A stretch of 64,000 nt of DNA. Source: Candidatus Latescibacterota bacterium. GTDB lineage: Bacteria; Latescibacterota; UBA2968; UBA8231. The translations under genes and the position numbers were made by a program. This document shows positions 42,484-51,189 of this stretch, one piece after another (positions within the stretch are counted from its first letter, which is position 1; every line of letters begins with the position of its first letter). The notes below the pieces were generated by a model, which made no database searches, had not been told where the DNA came from, and worked only from the letters and a program-made list of their open reading frames with translations. Location: assembly GCA_022826515.1 (NCBI GenBank), contig JAJDUT010000037.1:28442-92441 (forward strand), given 5' to 3'.

Positions 42484-44388
42484 GTGACTTTGCGTGCGGC
42501 CTTGTTGGGGATTGTGGTCGTGATGGCCATTGTCATGGGAGCGCCCTATTCGATTTGGATGGTGCGCTCTTCGGAGATTACGTGGTCGTATTTTCCGACG
42601 AGCGCCGGTTTTTGCTTTGTGGTGGTTCTGCTGGTGAATGCGCTGGTGCGGTGGGTGCGGCCCGCGTGGGCGTTGCGGCCGGCCGAGTTGGCTACGATTG
42701 TGATCATGGGCTTGGCGGCGACCGGGATTCCAACCTTTATCGTCGGCACCTTGCTGGCGATTATTTCATCGCCGTACTACGGAGCCACCCCGGAAAACGA
42801 CTGGGCGGGCAACATCCATCCCTACCTGCCCGATTGGATCGTCCCCCGCGCCGACGGCGACGCCATGCGCTGGTTCTACGAGGGACTGCCCAAGGGCCAA
42901 GCCCTGCCGTTCGATGTCTGGATCGGCCCGCTGTTTTGGCTGTTGAGCCTGATCCTGACGGTTTACTTCGCCTGCTTTTGCTTGGTGGTGATCTTTCGCC
43001 GCCAGTGGGTCGAGCACGAGCGGTTGGTCTTTCCGCTGATGGAGATGCCGAGGTTGCTAATCGACGATGATGGGCGGGCGATTGTGCGCTCCAAGGGGTT
43101 TTGGATCGGCGCGGCGATTCCACTGGGGATGATCCTGTTCAATATCATTGGCTCGTTCTACATCGGCTTTCCCAAGATCAACTTCAATCACGCTGTTAAT
43201 CTGCAACTGAGCCGGGAGTTTCCCACCATCAGTCTGATGCTCTACTTCCCGGTGATCGGCTTTATGTACCTAGTCAGCACCAGCGTTTCGTTCAGCATCG
43301 TGTTCTTTTATCTAGTAGCCGTGGTGCAAGAGGGGATTACCAACCGCATCGGCTACGACGTGACGCGACCCGACGCCTTCGTCTGGGGGATGCAGTCACT
43401 TTCTTGGCAGGCTTGGGGCGGATTTACGGCGATGGTGCTGTTGAGTTTGTGGATGGCGCGAGGTCATTTAGTGGCGGTCGTGCGCCAAGCTCTGGGAGGA
43501 CGGCGGACTATAGACGACCGCGAGGAAATGGTTTCCTATCGCACGGCGGTTTGCGGCTTCATAGCCGCGTTGGTTTATATCCTCGGCTGGCTGTGGCGGT
43601 CCGGGATGGATCTGCACATTGCCGCGCTCTTTGTCTTTGGCGTGTTGGTCGCGTACTACGGCATCACGCGACTGGTGGTGCAGGCCGGGGTCTATTTTTT
43701 GACGCCGCCAGTGGGTGCTCAGGCTTTTGCGCTGGCGATAACCGGCACGAGTATCGGCGGGCACAATTTGGTGGCGCTGGGGGTCTCTTATACTTGGTTC
43801 GGGGATGTGCAATCGCTTTTTATGCCGGCGGCAGCGCACGGCGCACGGCTCGGCGAATTGTACCGGGTTCGCCGGTCGATGGCCTTGGCGCTGGGTATTG
43901 CTGCGGTCGTGGGTTTCACTACCTGTCTCTACTTCGTCCTCTCGCTGTGCTACAAGTACGGCGCGGGCAATTTTGGCTCTTGGTACTTTATCGCCGGCGG
44001 TGGTGCCGGGGGCATGGCGTACAACGGAGTGATCCGCCACTTCAACGATCCTTGGCCGACCGACTGGAACAAGCTGTCGTACTTTGGGATCGGCATGGTG
44101 GCGTACTCAATTTTGTCCTTCCTCCAGTATCGCTTTCACTGGTGGCCGCTGCACCCGGTGGGTATTGCGGTAGCCCCGCTGTGGATGACGCGGCTCATCG
44201 CGTTTTCGGTCTTTCTGGCATGGGTGGCCAAGAGTGCGATTATGCGCTATGGTGGCATTGCAGCATACCGACAGGCGCGGCCGTTTTTCATGGGATTGAT
44301 CGCCGGGTATTTCTTGGGGATTGGGTTGTCGTATTTGGCGGATATTTTCTGGTTTATGGGCGAGGGGCACGCGTATTTTCATGGGTGA
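42484..44388 (+). CDS. DUF6785/DUF6784 (OPT-like) polytopic membrane protein
   Basis: 634 residues from a GTG at 42484. Transmembrane helices start at ALLGIVVVMAIVMGAPYSIW (about 5-24) and recur to the C-terminus; at least a dozen are visible. Characteristic blocks are RPAELATIVIMGLAATGIPTF (about 65-85), RRQWVEHERLVFPLMEMPRL (about 174-193), YFPVIGFMYLVSTSVSFSIV (about 255-274), and LVVQAGVYFLTPPVGAQAF (about 396-414). It is a distant relative of the 36,297 permease. Substrate unknown; family members resemble oligopeptide transporters. Its stop overlaps the convergent PIN-like gene by ten bases. Confidence 0.78.
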   Translation: MTLRAALLGIVVVMAIVMGAPYSIWMVRSSEITWSYFPTSAGFCFVVVLLVNALVRWVRPAWALRPAELATIVIMGLAATGIPTFIVGTLLAIISSPYYGATPENDWAGNIHPYLPDWIVPRADGDAMRWFYEGLPKGQALPFDVWIGPLFWLLSLILTVYFACFCLVVIFRRQWVEHERLVFPLMEMPRLLIDDDGRAIVRSKGFWIGAAIPLGMILFNIIGSFYIGFPKINFNHAVNLQLSREFPTISLMLYFPVIGFMYLVSTSVSFSIVFFYLVAVVQEGITNRIGYDVTRPDAFVWGMQSLSWQAWGGFTAMVLLSLWMARGHLVAVVRQALGGRRTIDDREEMVSYRTAVCGFIAALVYILGWLWRSGMDLHIAALFVFGVLVAYYGITRLVVQAGVYFLTPPVGAQAFALAITGTSIGGHNLVALGVSYTWFGDVQSLFMPAAAHGARLGELYRVRRSMALALGIAAVVGFTTCLYFVLSLCYKYGAGNFGSWYFIAGGGAGGMAYNGVIRHFNDPWPTDWNKLSYFGIGMVAYSILSFLQYRFHWWPLHPVGIAVAPLWMTRLIAFSVFLAWVAKSAIMRYGGIAAYRQARPFFMGLIAGYFLGIGLSYLADIFWFMGEGHAYFHG

Positions 44389-44774
44389 GTGGCCGCGGCC
44401 CTGATGATGCTCAAACCTATGGGTATCACTCCAACGGTCTGTAAAATCCTTTCCAGAGTATCATCGAGTCGATGTTTCTCTTCTTCACCACTTCTGAGCA
44501 ATAAATCTGTAAGCTCCCGAAACTCATCCGATGATTCTTGGTAAGGTCTCGAACGAGAGAGTTCATGAATAGTCGTAATGAGTTGTTCGTATAGACCTCG
44601 TCTTTGCTTTGAGCGACGTACCCACGCTTCATACGGTTCTCCAATACTGAATGCGGGCAACATCAAGCAAATATCCCCTGACTCCGATAGGCTCAAGAGT
44701 TCCAAGCAGCCTTCATATTCTTCTTGAAGAAATGCGAGTTCTAGGACAAAATTTGATTCTACATACACAATCAT
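44379..44774 (-). CDS. PIN-like protein, apparently C-terminally truncated
   Basis: 131 residues. The start MIVYVESNFVLELAF matches the first strand and helix of PIN-domain ribonucleases (first acidic residue replaced by Glu6), and FSIGEPYEAW supplies a second acidic position, Glu46. A helical region follows. The expected C-terminal block with the last acidic residues (a D-x-x-I/L helix and a T-x-D-x-x-F strand) is missing: after GVIPIGLSII the reading ends RAAATHP, encoded by GC-rich DNA that overlaps the convergent permease stop. The protein was probably cut when the island joined its neighbour. It overlaps the upstream gene by four bases (ATGA), implying a functional pair originally. Confidence 0.5.
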   Translation of the reverse strand: MIVYVESNFVLELAFLQEEYEGCLELLSLSESGDICLMLPAFSIGEPYEAWVRRSKQRRGLYEQLITTIHELSRSRPYQESSDEFRELTDLLLRSGEEEKHRLDDTLERILQTVGVIPIGLSIIRAAATHP

Positions 44775-45253
44775 ACTGTAGCTTCAATAGCAACAGAACC
44801 GCGTGTAATCGCTTCGTATAAACCTGAGTCAGAGAGCCATTGGAGATTTTGGTCAACTGAGTCTCGTTGCAAGTCTGTACGAACCATATCTTCCAGCCAC
44901 GAAATCGTAAGCAGTTCGAGTCCATACCCGCTTATGTTTTTAAGAGATAGAGTTGGCTTAAGATATGGTGCCAGTATTTCCGCGGCCTCTATTTTATAGT
45001 CAGGTTCTGCTAGATTATTCACAGGCGTGGTGTCTGTCCACAAATAGAAAAAGTCAGGGAGCACAAGTAAGAAGTAGGGGGAATGAGGCATGAACGAATG
45101 AGCCAACAAATTGTGGCGCATGCGGGTGGCCCACTCGGTGGATGCGCCAAGTTTCCTTTTTATTTCGACGACGAGTTGGAGTTTCCCATCTGGACTGTAC
45201 ACCGCAATATCGACGCGTCTTATTGCATGAGTTTCCACAGTATAAACCTCCAC
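44771..45253 (-). CDS. PD-(D/E)XK nuclease-fold-like protein
   Basis: 160 residues from a GTG at 45253 (start uncertain). Residues 13-34 read VDIAVYSPDGKLQLVVEIKRK, with Asp15 and Glu30-x-Lys32 in the D-x(n)-E-x-K spacing of PD-(D/E)XK nucleases, followed by a helix (TEWATRMRHNLLAHS) and a strand-turn-strand (YFLLVLPDFFYLWTDT). It thus looks like a minimal restriction-endonuclease fold, such as those in DUF/HsdR-N-like orphan proteins; catalytic activity is unproven. Codon use and base composition are visibly more AT-rich than the neighbours. It is coupled to the PIN-like gene. I see nothing convincing in the 45,254-45,524 spacer. Confidence 0.5.
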   Translation of the reverse strand: MEVYTVETHAIRRVDIAVYSPDGKLQLVVEIKRKLGASTEWATRMRHNLLAHSFMPHSPYFLLVLPDFFYLWTDTTPVNNLAEPDYKIEAAEILAPYLKPTLSLKNISGYGLELLTISWLEDMVRTDLQRDSVDQNLQWLSDSGLYEAITRGSVAIEATV

Positions 45254-45524
45254 ATATGACTAGCTACAATCTCTTGAGAAATTCTCAAATAGGTTTCTTA
45301 GCTAACGAGTTCCGTAGCGACTTTCTCACATTTTACTTTCCATGTTGAGCCATGTCAAGCAAATCAAGCCGCGAGAATTAATCGTTGGGAAAGACGCTCT
45401 TTCCGCTTATTCCGGTACGATGTTGTGCCTTGGCACCGACTGATCTCCTTCCGCGCTTGAACCCCCCTCGCCGATACCCTATCTTGACACCCGCTCGTCC
45501 CATTCTACAGACAAAGCGAATTTC

Positions 45525-48500
45525 ATGGCCAAACCCAAATTACTCAATGTGTTTTTCTTGCTGTTCGCCGCCGCCATGATTGCGATCGTCGGTTTCGGCG
45601 ATCCGGGAGCAGTCAATCGCGCGGTAAATGATTTCTTCGGCTGGGCACCCAATCCGCCCGTCGAGGCGCGGATGGTGGATCCCGCGCAAGCCGCCCAGCT
45701 TCGCGCTCTAGTCGCCGGCATTGACGAGGCGGACATTGCCGCTGAGATCGCGCACTTTGCCGCCTTCGGCTCGCGGGTGCCGGGTTATGCGGGGGAGCGA
45801 CAGGCCCGTGATTACGTGCGCCAGCGGTTTGAGGCGCTGGGGTTGGAGGACGTGCAGAGCGAGGCATTTAAGGTGGCCGTGCCCATAGATCGCGGCGGCG
45901 AGTTAGTGGTGCAAGGCGGCGACAGTAAACGGCTCTACAGCTTGTGGCCCAATGGCGTGCGCACGCCCTCATTGGGGCCGGACGGCGTGCGCGGCCCCCT
46001 GATCTACGGAGGCCAAGGCGCGCTCGAAGCATTGGATGGCCAGCCCGTGCAGGGCAGCGTCGTGCTCTTGGACTTTGCCTGCGGCCAAAACTACCTCCAC
46101 GCCGCATCGCTGGGGGCCAAGGCCATCGTCTTTTTCGACAACGGCAGCGTCAACCGCGAGCAGGCTGCGGACAAGTTCCTCAAGGTGCCGGTTGACATCC
46201 CGCGATTTTGGCTCGAGCGGCAAGACGCGCTCGATTTGTTGGTGCGCCTGCAAGATGAGCCGGTCGCCGTCCACTTGAATGCGCGGATGGATTGGGAAGG
46301 GGTGGAAGCGCACAATGTGTATGGCTACCTGCCCGGTTCGCCAGAGATGCTGCCGGCCAAGAGCCGGGAAAAGCCGCAGGCGTGGCAGGACCAAACCATC
46401 GTCATCCAAGCCTATTACGACGCCATCTCGGTCGTGCCGGCCCTTGCTCCCGGAGCGGAGAACGCGGCCGGGATCGTCGCTCTGCTCCAGCTAGTGGAAC
46501 TGCTGAAAGAATATCGCCCTCATTACTCGGTGCTCTTTTTGGCGACCTCAGGGCACTTTGAGGGCTTGTCTGGGATCAACGATTTTCTCTACCGGCACAG
46601 CCGCCGCAGCGACTATTTCCGCGAGCGCATGAGCGCGTCCGAGCGCATCGACTTCGACCTGATGCTATCGCTGGATTTGTCGAGCCACGCCGCCCGCACG
46701 GCCAGCTTTGGCATGGGCACCTTCTACAATCCCAAGTGGCGCACTGACAACTACGTCAAATACATGTTGACGCCCTATTCCAAGCGGCTGAGCCTCGCGG
46801 TCGAAGAGACCTTTGGCGACACTACGCGCCACTACGAGGGCATTGCCCCGCCCAAACGCACGTGGAAAAACTTCATGGCCATTCCGCTGGCCTTTGCCAG
46901 CGAGGCTGCGGCCTTCGTCGGTCAGAAGGCCCTCGCCCTTGCCACGGCCAATGACGCGCGCGAGCGGATCGACACGCCACTCGACCTGCCGGAGGCGGTG
47001 GACGTGCAAAACCTCACGCGGCAGATCCAAACGCTCGCGGCCATGTTGGCGTGGGCTGGCCGAGACGCCGAACTGCTCAAGCCGACCAAGTTGGAATTAG
47101 AAGACTACGGCCACAGCTTGGCGGGCGCGATCTATTGGTTCGACCGCGACGTCAATTTTGCCGTGCCCAAAAAGCCGGTGCCGCAAGCGCTGGTGACCTA
47201 TCAGCAGCTCGGTCCGAACTCGGTCGGCGGAGTCCGCACCTTGATCGCGCAAGAGGCCGACGACGCGGGCCGCTTCCGCTTTGACATTATGCGCAACCGA
47301 CTGGACAATGCCATTCGCGCGTACGAACTTGATCCCTACGGCGAAATCATCTCGGCACCGGACATGGGCCAAGAGGGCGACGAGACGTACCCGACTGTGC
47401 ATCCGTGGGGCTGGTGGGAAAACGAGATGCTGCAAGTGCTCTTCAAATGCCGGGCGCTGAGTTTGTTTGAGACGGTTGACTCGCGCTACCTGTCGGTTTT
47501 GGACCACATGACTGTGCTCAACGAGCGCGACGGCGTGCCGCAGTCGTGGGGGGCTGACTTCGTCGAAGATCAGAGCAATGAGGAGGGCAAAGTAACGCTC
47601 GCCTCGGTGGTGTACGCTCAGCCCGGCACCCGGGTCAAAGCCCTGATGAGCACGAGCCTTTTCGGTGTGCGCTATTTGCTCAGCGGTGCGCCCGCCGAAT
47701 GGGTGGCCGAGCCGGTGCGTCCAGCCGACGTGGATGAAGAGACGATAGAGCAGGCGCTCGGGCGCGGCTATCTCGTGGATCAAGGCGTGGTGTTGCGCCC
47801 TGGGTACGCGGCCGCGCGCGACATGTGGGTTCTCGACGATGTGCGGATCAAGCAGTTGGCGCGCTACGGGGTGCGCAACGACAAGTTCATGCGCCTGCAC
47901 GAAGAGGCGCGCTTGGCCCTGTTGGAGGCCGAAGAGCACCTACAAGCGCGGCGCTACAGCGAGTTCAAGCGGGCCACGCGCAAGGCGTGGGGCCTTGAAG
48001 GGCGGGGCTACCCAGACATCAAATCGACTGCGGACGACACGGTCTATGGGGTGATCTTCTACTTCGCGCTGCTACTGCCGTTTTCGTTTTGCTGCGAGCG
48101 GTTGTTCTTCGGCTTTGCCGATATCCGTCGCCAAGTGGCAGGCGCGGCGTTTTTCTTTTTGGCGATCTTCCTCGTCATGCGCTTTATCCACCCGGCCTTT
48201 AAGCTGAGTTCGTCGCCGTACATCATCTTTTTGGCCTTCGTCATCTTCGCCATCGGCGGCACGGCCCTGCTGATGATCTTAGGCCGCTTCACCCGCGCCG
48301 TGGGCCAGCGCAAGCGGGCCGCCGCTGGCGTCCACGAAGCAGACATCGGTCGCCTCAGCGCCACGGCCGCGGCCGCGTCGCTGGGGATTTCCAACCTCCG
48401 CAAGCGCAAGTTGCGCACCACACTGACGGTCATCACGCTGACGCTTTTGACTTTTACGGCCCAGGCCTTCACCTCGGTGCAGAGCTATCTCAAGTTCTAT

Positions 48501-50132
48501 CAAATTCCCCGCTCGAATGAACCCAGCTACGAAGGTGCCCTGCTGCGCGATCGCGGCTGGAAGGGCTTGCAGCTATCGGTGCTCGACTATGCGGAGAGCG
48601 CGTTTGGCGACCAAGCGCAGGTGCTGCCGAGGTCGTGGATTACCTCCAAGGTCATTGGCGAGCGGGCCTATATTGACATTGAACACGAGCAGGCGCAGAA
48701 GAAGAGCTTTGCCTCGGCCCTCCTCGGAGTGACTCCAGGCGAGGGCAGGCTGATGGGGTTGGAAGAGTTGTTGGTGGGGCCGGAGAGCCGTTGGTTTGCG
48801 GACGGCGAGCGCGATGTGTGCATTCTGCCGGCGGCTATGGGGGAGATCTTGGGCATTGGCCCGGAGGACGTGGGCACGGCCCATATTGGGCTGATGGGGC
48901 GGTCCTATCGGGTCATTGGCTTAATCGATGGCGAGGCCATCGACCACCTGCGCGACTTGGACAACGAGAGTCCGATGCCGGTGGATACGGTCGCCGAGGC
49001 CAAGAAGATGGAGCAAATGGCCGATTTGGACCCGCGCCTGATGGACACGACCGCGATTGAGACCTTTACCCATCTGATGGCCAACAACGTGGCATTTTTG
49101 CCCTACCAGCAGGTAGCAGATTTGGGCGGGACGCTGCGCTCGATTGCCATCGCTGGCTTTGCCGACCGGGAGACCTTGCTCGCCGAGGTGGAGGAATTCG
49201 TATCGCGGGTGGCCGTGCCGCTCTTTGTCGGGGCTGGCGAGCGCGTGCGGGTGTACACGTCTATGGGATCGGCGTCCTTGGCCGGGATTGGCAATCTCTT
49301 CGTGCCCTTGTTGATCGCCTCGCTGATCGTGCTCAACACCATGCTCGGAGCCGTGTACGAGCGCTCCGGCGAGATTGGGGTGTACTCGTCGGTGGGGCTG
49401 GCGCCGAGCCACATTGCCGCGCTCTTCATTGCCGAGGCCCTCGTGTTTGCCATTGTCGGCGCGGTGCTGGGCTATTTGGTAGGGCAGACAACGACGCTGC
49501 TGCTGGCGCACTACGCGCTGTTGGGCGGGATGTTTCTCAACTACTCGTCGCTGTCGGCGATTTTCTCGACCTTGGTGGTGATGGTGGTAGTGGTGCTCTC
49601 GACGCTGTATCCGGCGCGCAAGGCTGCGGCCATGGCCGTGCCCGACGTGACGCGGCGCTGGGAGTTCCCTCCGCCCGATGGCGACGACTGGCGCTTCGAC
49701 TTTCCTTTTACGCTGGGCAAGGGCGATGCTTTAGGCTCGTGCGCGTACCTGCATCGGGTCTTTTCGTCGTATGGCGAGGGGTCGGTGGGCGACTTTATGA
49801 CTGAGGGCGTGGATTTCCACTTGGAGCAGGGCGGTGCGCAGCCGGTCTATCTGCTGGAGCTGATGGTGTGGCTTGCACCCTACGACTTGGGCGTGAGCCA
49901 GCGGGTGTTCCTGCGGACCTTGCCGACCGACGACATTCCGGGCATTTACCGCATTGAGATGCACTTGCAGCGCGTCAGCGGCGATGTGGTGAGCTGGCAG
50001 CGGCTCAACACCAGCTTCCTCAACGTGCTGCGCAAGCGCTTCTTGGTCTGGCGGACGATTGCGCCCGAGGTGCGGGAGGAATACTTGATTGAGGGCGAGA
50101 AGTTGGCGCAGGGGACGGGGGTGGGGGTTTAG
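45525..50132 (+). CDS. M28-peptidase-like/FtsX-like permease fusion
   Basis: 1,535 residues. An N-terminal membrane helix (about 6-24) is followed by a large extracytoplasmic region. Residues 60-110 and 285-365 match the M28 aminopeptidase fold (RVPGYAGERQARDYVRQRF; then IVIQAYYDAISVV, GAENAAGIVALLQLVELL, VLFLATSGHFEGLSG), with a PA-like insert between. The metal ligands look changed: the usual H-x-D is AYYDA, the GA-x-DN motif is GAENA, and the EE pair before GL is HF. A middle membrane region (about 840-925) precedes an FtsX/MacB-like half (RKLRTTLTVITLTLLTF near 963; helices at about 1,260-1,360 with NTMLGAVYERSGEIGVYSSVGLAP in parts). No ATPase gene is adjacent. It may couple substrate binding to ABC-type export. 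Confidence 0.8.
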   Translation: MAKPKLLNVFFLLFAAAMIAIVGFGDPGAVNRAVNDFFGWAPNPPVEARMVDPAQAAQLRALVAGIDEADIAAEIAHFAAFGSRVPGYAGERQARDYVRQRFEALGLEDVQSEAFKVAVPIDRGGELVVQGGDSKRLYSLWPNGVRTPSLGPDGVRGPLIYGGQGALEALDGQPVQGSVVLLDFACGQNYLHAASLGAKAIVFFDNGSVNREQAADKFLKVPVDIPRFWLERQDALDLLVRLQDEPVAVHLNARMDWEGVEAHNVYGYLPGSPEMLPAKSREKPQAWQDQTIVIQAYYDAISVVPALAPGAENAAGIVALLQLVELLKEYRPHYSVLFLATSGHFEGLSGINDFLYRHSRRSDYFRERMSASERIDFDLMLSLDLSSHAARTASFGMGTFYNPKWRTDNYVKYMLTPYSKRLSLAVEETFGDTTRHYEGIAPPKRTWKNFMAIPLAFASEAAAFVGQKALALATANDARERIDTPLDLPEAVDVQNLTRQIQTLAAMLAWAGRDAELLKPTKLELEDYGHSLAGAIYWFDRDVNFAVPKKPVPQALVTYQQLGPNSVGGVRTLIAQEADDAGRFRFDIMRNRLDNAIRAYELDPYGEIISAPDMGQEGDETYPTVHPWGWWENEMLQVLFKCRALSLFETVDSRYLSVLDHMTVLNERDGVPQSWGADFVEDQSNEEGKVTLASVVYAQPGTRVKALMSTSLFGVRYLLSGAPAEWVAEPVRPADVDEETIEQALGRGYLVDQGVVLRPGYAAARDMWVLDDVRIKQLARYGVRNDKFMRLHEEARLALLEAEEHLQARRYSEFKRATRKAWGLEGRGYPDIKSTADDTVYGVIFYFALLLPFSFCCERLFFGFADIRRQVAGAAFFFLAIFLVMRFIHPAFKLSSSPYIIFLAFVIFAIGGTALLMILGRFTRAVGQRKRAAAGVHEADIGRLSATAAAASLGISNLRKRKLRTTLTVITLTLLTFTAQAFTSVQSYLKFYQIPRSNEPSYEGALLRDRGWKGLQLSVLDYAESAFGDQAQVLPRSWITSKVIGERAYIDIEHEQAQKKSFASALLGVTPGEGRLMGLEELLVGPESRWFADGERDVCILPAAMGEILGIGPEDVGTAHIGLMGRSYRVIGLIDGEAIDHLRDLDNESPMPVDTVAEAKKMEQMADLDPRLMDTTAIETFTHLMANNVAFLPYQQVADLGGTLRSIAIAGFADRETLLAEVEEFVSRVAVPLFVGAGERVRVYTSMGSASLAGIGNLFVPLLIASLIVLNTMLGAVYERSGEIGVYSSVGLAPSHIAALFIAEALVFAIVGAVLGYLVGQTTTLLLAHYALLGGMFLNYSSLSAIFSTLVVMVVVVLSTLYPARKAAAMAVPDVTRRWEFPPPDGDDWRFDFPFTLGKGDALGSCAYLHRVFSSYGEGSVGDFMTEGVDFHLEQGGAQPVYLLELMVWLAPYDLGVSQRVFLRTLPTDDIPGIYRIEMHLQRVSGDVVSWQRLNTSFLNVLRKRFLVWRTIAPEVREEYLIEGEKLAQGTGVGV

Positions 50133-50179
50133 TTTGGTAGCGGGCAAAGGTTCGCTGAAGACAATGAACGCGATATAAA

Positions 50180-51187
50180 ATGGAAAACCGCGCAGATTAC
50201 ACGTTGTTGCACCTCGAACGGCCCGAAGAGTTGGCCGCGTACGTGCGCTCTCGGGGATGGCTTTTGCCCGTGGAATCGGTGTGTGGGCTAGGCCGCGCTG
50301 GCGAAGGCAATATGAACCTCACCCTGCGCGTGCAGACCGCAGAGCGTTCCTTCATACTCAAGCAGGCGCGTCCCTGGGTCGAGAAGTACCCGGACATTCC
50401 CGCGCCCAAGGAACGGGTGCTGGTGGAGGCTGCCTTTTACCAAGCCGTTGCCGGTTGCCCACTGGTGGCCGGGCGTATGCCCGGCTTCTTGGGTTGGGAC
50501 GAAGAGAATTTTGTCGCCGCGTTTGCAGACTTGGGGGAGACCGCGGATTGTACCGATTTGTACAATGATGGCGAGGCCGCGTTTGCAGACTTGCTGGGCT
50601 TGTGCCAGTGGTTGGCGGCCTTGCATCAGGAGACCTTTGACGAGCCGACCCGAGAGCGCTTGGAAAACCGCGCCATGCGCCAGCTCAACCACGAGCATCT
50701 ATACTGCTTCCCACTGCGCCCGGACAACGGCCTCGACCTCGACGCGATCACGCTTGGGCTGGCGCAGGCCGCCCGGCCCTTGCAAGATGATGCAGCGTAT
50801 TGCAGCGCCATTGACGAGTTGGGTGCGCTTTACTTGGAAAATGGTCCCTGCCTGTTGCACGGAGATTTCTATCCGGGAAGTTGGGTGCGCGCTGGTGGGG
50901 ACGTGTGGATCATCGACCCGGAGTTTTGCTTCTTTGGCCCGCCGGAATTCGACGTGGGTATTCTCGTCGGCCATCTGTTGCTCGCCGGTCGCTCCTTGGA
51001 ACTGGCACAGTCGGCGTTTGACTACTACGGCGCCGATTCCTCGCTTTCCCGTAGCTTGGCGCTGCAATTTGCCGGCATGGAGATTATGCGGCGGCTCATC
51101 GGCGTAGCTCAATTGCCGCTGGCTGCTGATTTGCCGCGCAAGGAGGCGCTGTTGACGACCTCGCGGGAGTTGGTGTTGGGGCATTAG
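50180..51187 (+). CDS. Methylthioribose-kinase-like phosphotransferase (APH fold)
   Basis: 335 residues. The N-lobe has GLGRAGEGNMNLTLRV (about 36-51, nucleotide loop) and FILKQARPWVEKYP (about 57-70, with the ATP-binding Lys). The catalytic loop is LHGDFYPGSW (about 224-233) and the metal-binding motif is IIDPEFCFFGPPEFDVG (about 243-259). HGD-xxxxGS and IDPEF-x-F-x-GP are the wording of 5-methylthioribose kinase (MtnK), not of aminoglycoside phosphotransferases. MtnK works in methionine salvage, but no other mtn gene is nearby, so a related sugar or choline-like substrate is possible. It lies two bases before manA, so it is co-transcribed. Confidence 0.65.
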   Translation: MENRADYTLLHLERPEELAAYVRSRGWLLPVESVCGLGRAGEGNMNLTLRVQTAERSFILKQARPWVEKYPDIPAPKERVLVEAAFYQAVAGCPLVAGRMPGFLGWDEENFVAAFADLGETADCTDLYNDGEAAFADLLGLCQWLAALHQETFDEPTRERLENRAMRQLNHEHLYCFPLRPDNGLDLDAITLGLAQAARPLQDDAAYCSAIDELGALYLENGPCLLHGDFYPGSWVRAGGDVWIIDPEFCFFGPPEFDVGILVGHLLLAGRSLELAQSAFDYYGADSSLSRSLALQFAGMEIMRRLIGVAQLPLAADLPRKEALLTTSRELVLGH

Positions 51188-51189
51188 GT

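Noticed and set aside
45484..45512. TTGACA as -35 of the M28/FtsX gene
   Set aside because: No acceptable -10 hexamer occurs 16-18 bases downstream, and the ATG would follow within about 15 bases.
50180..51187. Aminoglycoside resistance phosphotransferase
   Set aside because: The catalytic loop HGDFYPGS and IDPEFCFFGP match methylthioribose kinase wording; there is no reason to infer drug resistance.
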